Below are positions 60,402 to 64,000 of a DNA stretch of 64,000 bases, in pieces. Made by a program: the position numbers and the translations under genes. Source of the DNA: Rhodocyclaceae bacterium (GTDB taxonomy: Bacteria > Pseudomonadota > Gammaproteobacteria > Burkholderiales > Rhodocyclaceae); NCBI GenBank assembly GCA_006218025.1, contig VBWA01000016.1, positions 1 through 64,000 on the forward strand, written 5' to 3'. A model generated the notes under the pieces. It was not told where the DNA came from. It saw nothing but the letters and a program-made list of their open reading frames with translations, and searched no databases. Numbering within the stretch: the first letter of the stretch is position 1; the number at the start of each line of letters is the position of its first letter.

Positions 60402-61321
60402 GTGCTTTGGCATTGCAGCAACACGCCACGCTGTCGCACCTGGACTGGCTGGAATCCGAATCCATCCATATCCTGCGCGAAGTCGCCGGCCAATGCGCCA
60501 ATCCGGCCTTGCTGTTTTCGGGCGGCAAGGACTCGCTGGTGCTCTTGCGCCTGGCCGAAAAGGCCCTTCGCCCGGGACGCTTTCCCTTTCCCCTGCTCAA
60601 CATCGACACCGGCCACAACTACACGGAGGTCATCGACTTTCGCGACTTGCGCGCCTGCCAGTTGAACGAACGCCTGATCGTGCGCTCGGTCGAGAAATCG
60701 ATGCGGCGTGGCACCGTGGTGCTGAAATCGCCCGGCGAATCGCGCAACAAGCATCAATCGGTGACCCTGCTCGAAGCCATCGAGGAGTTCGGCTTCGACT
60801 GCTGCATCGGCGGCGCGCGGCGCGACGAGGAAAAGGCGCGGGCCAAGGAACGCATTTTTTCCTTCCGCGACGAGTTCGGCCAGTGGGATCCGAAGAACCA
60901 GCGCCCCGAGTTGTGGGACTTGTTCAACGCGCGGGTACACAAGGGCGAGAACATCCGCGCCTTTCCGATCTCGAACTGGACCGAACTCGACGTCTGGCAG
61001 TACATCGAACGCGAAGAGCTGCAATTGCCGTCGATCTACTTCGCCCACAAGCGCGAGGTGATCCGCAGGAACGGACTGCTGCAACCCGTCACCGATCTGA
61101 CGCCGGCGCGCGCCGGCGACGTGGTCGAAGAGCTCACCGTTCGCTTTCGCACCGTCGGCGACATCACCTGCACCGCACCGGTCGAGTCCGACGCCGACAC
61201 CGTCGCCCGCATCATCGAGGAAACCGCAGCGACGACGATTACGGAACGGGGCGAAACCCGCCTCGACGACCAAACCTCGGAAGCATCCATGGAACAACGC
61301 AAAAAGGAAGGCTATTTTTGA
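60398..61321 (+). CDS. cysD: Sulfate adenylyltransferase subunit 2
   Basis: CysD makes APS from sulfate and ATP together with the GTPase CysN. The 307-residue protein has the PP-loop SGGKDSLVLLRLAEKA near residue 48, NIDTGHNYTEVIDFRD, GGARRDEEKARAKERIFSFRDEFGQWDPKNQRPELW and a C-terminal MEQRKKEGYF. The ATG overlaps the cysH stop. No CysC kinase is present, consistent with the APS-type CysH. Confidence 0.96.
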   Translation: MSALALQQHATLSHLDWLESESIHILREVAGQCANPALLFSGGKDSLVLLRLAEKALRPGRFPFPLLNIDTGHNYTEVIDFRDLRACQLNERLIVRSVEKSMRRGTVVLKSPGESRNKHQSVTLLEAIEEFGFDCCIGGARRDEEKARAKERIFSFRDEFGQWDPKNQRPELWDLFNARVHKGENIRAFPISNWTELDVWQYIEREELQLPSIYFAHKREVIRRNGLLQPVTDLTPARAGDVVEELTVRFRTVGDITCTAPVESDADTVARIIEETAATTITERGETRLDDQTSEASMEQRKKEGYF

Positions 61322-62643
61322 TGAGCGCAATTGAACGTCTGCCGGAAATCGACAACGGCCTGCTGCGCTTCCTCACCTGCGGCAGCGTCGACGACGGCAA
61401 GAGCACGCTGATCGGGCGCCTGCTCTACGACACCAAGGCCATCCTCGCCGACACGCTGCACGCCATCACGCGCAGTTCCGAACGACGCGGGCTGGAAGCG
61501 GTCGATCTGTCGCTGCTGACCGACGGCCTGCTGGCAGAACGCGAGCAAGGCATCACGATCGATGTGGCCTACCGCTACTTCAGCACCGGACGGCGCAAAT
61601 ACATCATTGCCGATGCGCCCGGCCACGAGCAGTACACGCGCAACATGGTCACCGCCGCGTCGACCGCAAATCTGGCGATCATCCTGGTCGATGCCCGCAA
61701 GGGCGTGCTGACCCAGACCCGTCGCCATTCGTATCTGGCGCATCTGCTCGGCATCCCGCACATCGTGGTGGCGATCAACAAGATGGATCTGGTGGACTAT
61801 GACCAGGCCACCTTCGAGCGCATCCGCGGCGACTACCTTGAATTTGCGGCGACGCTCGGTATTAGCGATGTTCGGTTCATTCCCCTGTCGGCGCTGAACG
61901 GCGACATGATAGTGGAACGCGGCGAGCGACTCGATTGGTATCAAGGTCCGGCGTTGCTCGACATCCTGGAAAATGCGCCCAGCGCCCACAGCGAACGCGA
62001 CGAAGCCTTCCGCTTCCCGGTGCAGTTCGTCTGCCGACCGCAGAAATGCGCGGACCCGCGCCTCCACGATTATCGTGGATTCATGGGGCGCGTCGAGTCA
62101 GGCGAGATAGCGGTCGGCGACGAAGTGCTGGTATTGCCGTCGGAGAAACGCAGCCGCGTCAAGGCCATCGAATTCTACGGCCGCTCATTGCCACGCGCGA
62201 TTGCCGAGCAATCCGTCACGCTGTTGCTCGAAGACGAAGTCGACGTTTCCCGCGGCGACATGATCGTTCGCGCCGAAAAGTTATGTCCCCGTGCGCCTGC
62301 GCCGGGGACGGTATCCACCCGGTCGGCGCTGGTGACACGGCGAATCGAGGCCATGCTCTGCTGGCTGGGCGATGCCGTCCTCGACCCCCAGCGCAAATAC
62401 CTGATCCGGCAAACCACACGCGAAAGCAAGGCAGCGATCGAGTCGATCGACTACCGGCTCGACATCAACACGCTGCAACGGATGCCTGCCGAAGGCCTGG
62501 GCATGAACGACATCGCCCGCGTATCCTTCAGGCTGGCCCGACCTCTTTGCGTCGATGGCTATGCCGAGAATCGCGCGACGGGGGCGTTCATAGTGATCGA
62601 CGAGGCGACCAACAATACCGTGGGCGCCGGAATGATTCTCTGA
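61321..62643 (+). CDS. cysN: Sulfate adenylyltransferase subunit 1 (GTPase)
   Basis: The 440-residue GTPase has GSVDDGKSTLIGRLL (P-loop), DAPGHEQYTRNM (switch II) and NKMDLVD. It overlaps cysD by one base (TGATG). Around residues 320-338 the usual short link before RRIEAMLCWLGD is expanded by LCPRAPAPGTVSTRSALVT, which is encoded by a copy of dispersed repeat B inserted in frame. The insertion sits at a surface loop between beta-barrel domains and the rest of the protein is intact, so it probably remains active. Confidence 0.95.
   Translation: MSAIERLPEIDNGLLRFLTCGSVDDGKSTLIGRLLYDTKAILADTLHAITRSSERRGLEAVDLSLLTDGLLAEREQGITIDVAYRYFSTGRRKYIIADAPGHEQYTRNMVTAASTANLAIILVDARKGVLTQTRRHSYLAHLLGIPHIVVAINKMDLVDYDQATFERIRGDYLEFAATLGISDVRFIPLSALNGDMIVERGERLDWYQGPALLDILENAPSAHSERDEAFRFPVQFVCRPQKCADPRLHDYRGFMGRVESGEIAVGDEVLVLPSEKRSRVKAIEFYGRSLPRAIAEQSVTLLLEDEVDVSRGDMIVRAEKLCPRAPAPGTVSTRSALVTRRIEAMLCWLGDAVLDPQRKYLIRQTTRESKAAIESIDYRLDINTLQRMPAEGLGMNDIARVSFRLARPLCVDGYAENRATGAFIVIDEATNNTVGAGMIL
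62280..62316. repeat. Dispersed repeat B, copy 2, in frame inside cysN
   Basis: GTTATGTCCCC, a 13-base centre and GGGGACGGTATCC are the reverse complement of the ends of copy 1 near darP (54352-54387). The palindromic ends could form a hairpin in the cysN mRNA. The length is compatible with reading through, with no stop in the cysN frame. Confidence 0.75.
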
Positions 62644-62662
62644 TCCCCGGAATCCGGAATGC

Positions 62663-62689
62663 AAAAAGCCAGGCGATGCCTGGCTTTTT
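62663..62689. terminator. Bidirectional terminator between cysN and rplQ
   Basis: AAAAAGCCAGGC, a GAT loop and GCCTGGCTTTTT form an ideal intrinsic terminator with T-tracts on both strands, placed between the convergent cys operon and the ribosomal-protein operon. Confidence 0.93.
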
Positions 62690-62708
62690 TGTTTTCGCTA
62701 CGGACTCC

Positions 62709-63101
62709 TTACTCGACTACGGGAGCCTCGGTGGCCTCTTCAGCCGGACGATCCAGCAGCTCAACATAGGCCATCGGTGCATTGTCGCCGACGCGGAAAC
62801 CCATCTTGAGGATGCGCAGATAGCCGCCGTTGCGGGCGGCATAGCGCGGGCCGAGCTCGTCGAACAGCTTGCCGACGATTTCACGATCCCGCGTGCGGTC
62901 GAAGGCCAGGCGGCGATTGGCCAGGCTGGGCTTCTTGCCCAACGTGATCAGGGGCTCGACCACGCGGCGCAATTCCTTGGCCTTGGGCAGGGTGGTCTTG
63001 ATGGCCTCATGGCGCAACAGCGAGACAGCCATGTTGCGCAGCATCGCCTGGCGATGCGAAGAGGTTCGATTGAGCTTGCGAAGTCCGTTACCGTGACGCA
63101 T
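62709..63101 (-). CDS. rplQ: 50S ribosomal protein L17
   Basis: The 130-residue protein is L17: [56 protein letters not shown] at the start is highly conserved. It is the last gene of the alpha operon. The ATG at MRHGNG is used; upstream codons are non-family. The C-terminal 15 residues are acidic ([10 protein letters not shown]), a lineage variation. Confidence 0.97.
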   Translation of the reverse strand: MRHGNGLRKLNRTSSHRQAMLRNMAVSLLRHEAIKTTLPKAKELRRVVEPLITLGKKPSLANRRLAFDRTRDREIVGKLFDELGPRYAARNGGYLRILKMGFRVGDNAPMAYVELLDRPAEEATEAPVVE

Positions 63102-63302
63102 TTTGATTTCCTCGTTTTTTGCGGCCATCGCGCAATGCAAATGGCCGGTTAATGGTTATCGAGAGTTTTGGAATCAGTGCAGCAAATAAGACAAATGATA
63201 CAAATAAGGCAGGTGAGGCAACCGGGCCCAACCCCGGTCTTGATCTATCAGGCCAGCTTTTTTTACGACTAACCTAAAGGTAAGTCTCCACTGAAAGCCC
63301 TC

Positions 63303-64000
63303 TTACGCGAGCTTTTCCAGACCGGCCGGCGGCCAGCTTTCGAGCTTCATGCCCAAGGTCAGGCCGCGCGAAGCCAGCACTTCCTTGATTTCGTTGAGCG
63401 ACTTGCGACCCAGGTTCGGCGTCTTCAGCAGTTCCGTTTCAGTACGCTGAATCAGGTCGCCGATGTAATAGATATTCTCGGCCTTCAGACAGTTGGCGGA
63501 ACGAACCGTCAGTTCGAGGTCATCCACCGGACGCACCAGAACCGGATCCACCGAGGTCTGCTTCGGCGCTTCGGCGGACATCGGCGTACCTTCGAGATCG
63601 GCGAACACCGAAAGCTGCTCCATGAGGATGCGGGCAGCTGTGCGGACAGCCTCTTCGGCATTGTCGATGGCGCCGTTGGTCTCGATGTCGAGAATGAGCT
63701 TGTCGAGGTCGGTACGCTGTTCGACGCGTGCGGACTCGACCGAATAGCTGACGCGGCGCACCGGGCTGAACGATGCATCGAGCATGATCTGGCCAATGGC
63801 GCGGTTCTCGCGGGCGATTTCGCGCTGGTTGGCCGGTACGTAGCCGCGGCCGGATTCGACGCGGATCTGCATGTTGAGCTTACCGCCGGGGGCAATGTGG
63901 GCAATGACATGATCCGGATTCACGATTTCGACGTCATGCGTGGTTTCGATATCGCGCGCGGTAACGACTCCCTCGCCATTGCGGGAGAGCGTGAGGGTGG
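63303..64000 (-). CDS. rpoA: RNA polymerase alpha subunit, C-terminal part
   Basis: The frame covers the latter part of the N-terminal domain ([42 protein letters not shown]) and the C-terminal DNA-binding domain ([51 protein letters not shown]). The 5' end lies beyond the window. It precedes rplQ by 201 bases, longer than the short gap usual in this operon; this gap contains no gene and only a GC-rich inverted piece (ACCGGG..CCCGGT, 63219-63237). Confidence 0.97.
   Translation of the reverse strand, partial: TLTLSRNGEGVVTARDIETTHDVEIVNPDHVIAHIAPGGKLNMQIRVESGRGYVPANQREIARENRAIGQIMLDASFSPVRRVSYSVESARVEQRTDLDKLILDIETNGAIDNAEEAVRTAARILMEQLSVFADLEGTPMSAEAPKQTSVDPVLVRPVDDLELTVRSANCLKAENIYYIGDLIQRTETELLKTPNLGRKSLNEIKEVLASRGLTLGMKLESWPPAGLEKLA

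Overview
The window comes from a GC-rich betaproteobacterium. The gene set (MSHA-type pilus, APS-reductase sulfate assimilation, LutABC lactate oxidation, NrdR/RibD/GlyA cluster, RpoA-RplQ) and the protein sequences look like Rhodocyclales or a close relative. The genus is not settled by anything I can see. I saw no rRNA, tRNA or CRISPR.

Layout. 1-1485: 5' end of bioB, a comF gene that carries a frameshift, and a small unknown gene. 1521-14521: a complete-looking leftward MSHA (type IVa) pilus locus, mshE-G-F-two prepilins-pglL-I-(I2)-J-K-L-M-N, with a PglL-type O-oligosaccharyltransferase between the pilins and the assembly genes. 14639-18143: trmL facing a leftward housekeeping run, arsR-rhodanese-grxC-secB-SH3-gpsA. 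18199-29976: an integrated filamentous phage, described below. 30004-37902: gpmA-envC-like-ctpA-unknown-moeB rightward, then glyA-nrdR-ribD-membrane protein leftward. 38092-46290: a phosphatase, an LldR-type regulator and a divergent lactate operon (lutA-lutC-lutB plus a TakP-like TRAP transporter), closed by a strong terminator. 46393-57139: a multi-PAS GGDEF-EAL protein, a methyltransferase, a spermidine-synthase-like membrane protein, pmbA/darP, cysB and tauE. 57268-62643: sulfate assimilation operon cysI-DUF934-cysH-cysD-cysN. 62709-64000: rplQ and the 3' part of rpoA.

The most interesting part is the prophage of about 11.8 kb. It is bounded by a 10-bp repeat TAGAATACTG and carries a tyrosine integrase. 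The core genes follow filamentous phage order: HUH Rep, ssDNA-binding-like protein, small membrane protein, major coat, pIII-like adhesin, pVI-like protein, Zot ATPase, secretin. Several features are unusual. (1) The left attachment core lies inside the last codons of the Xre-type regulator, so the integrated gene uses a host-supplied stop, while the excised circle would encode a protein 27 residues longer. This has the architecture of integration-dependent immunity. (2) There is a ParB/KorB-like protein with no ParA, and three copies of a parS-like palindrome, GTTTCGCATGCGAAAC or one-base variants, all inside the prophage. (3) There is a second coat-protein gene lacking the signal peptide and carrying a C-terminal extension, followed by a 29-codon gene. 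(4) A secreted retropepsin-like aspartic protease sits one base after the secretin. (5) A roughly 290-bp imperfect inverted repeat lies between parB and int.

Outside the prophage, small dispersed palindromic repeats occur between genes, and one copy sits in frame inside cysN. CysH has two copies of its catalytic ECGLH motif. Start codons were chosen from visible ribosome binding sites and family lengths. Functional calls rest on motifs and context read by eye; no database search was run.
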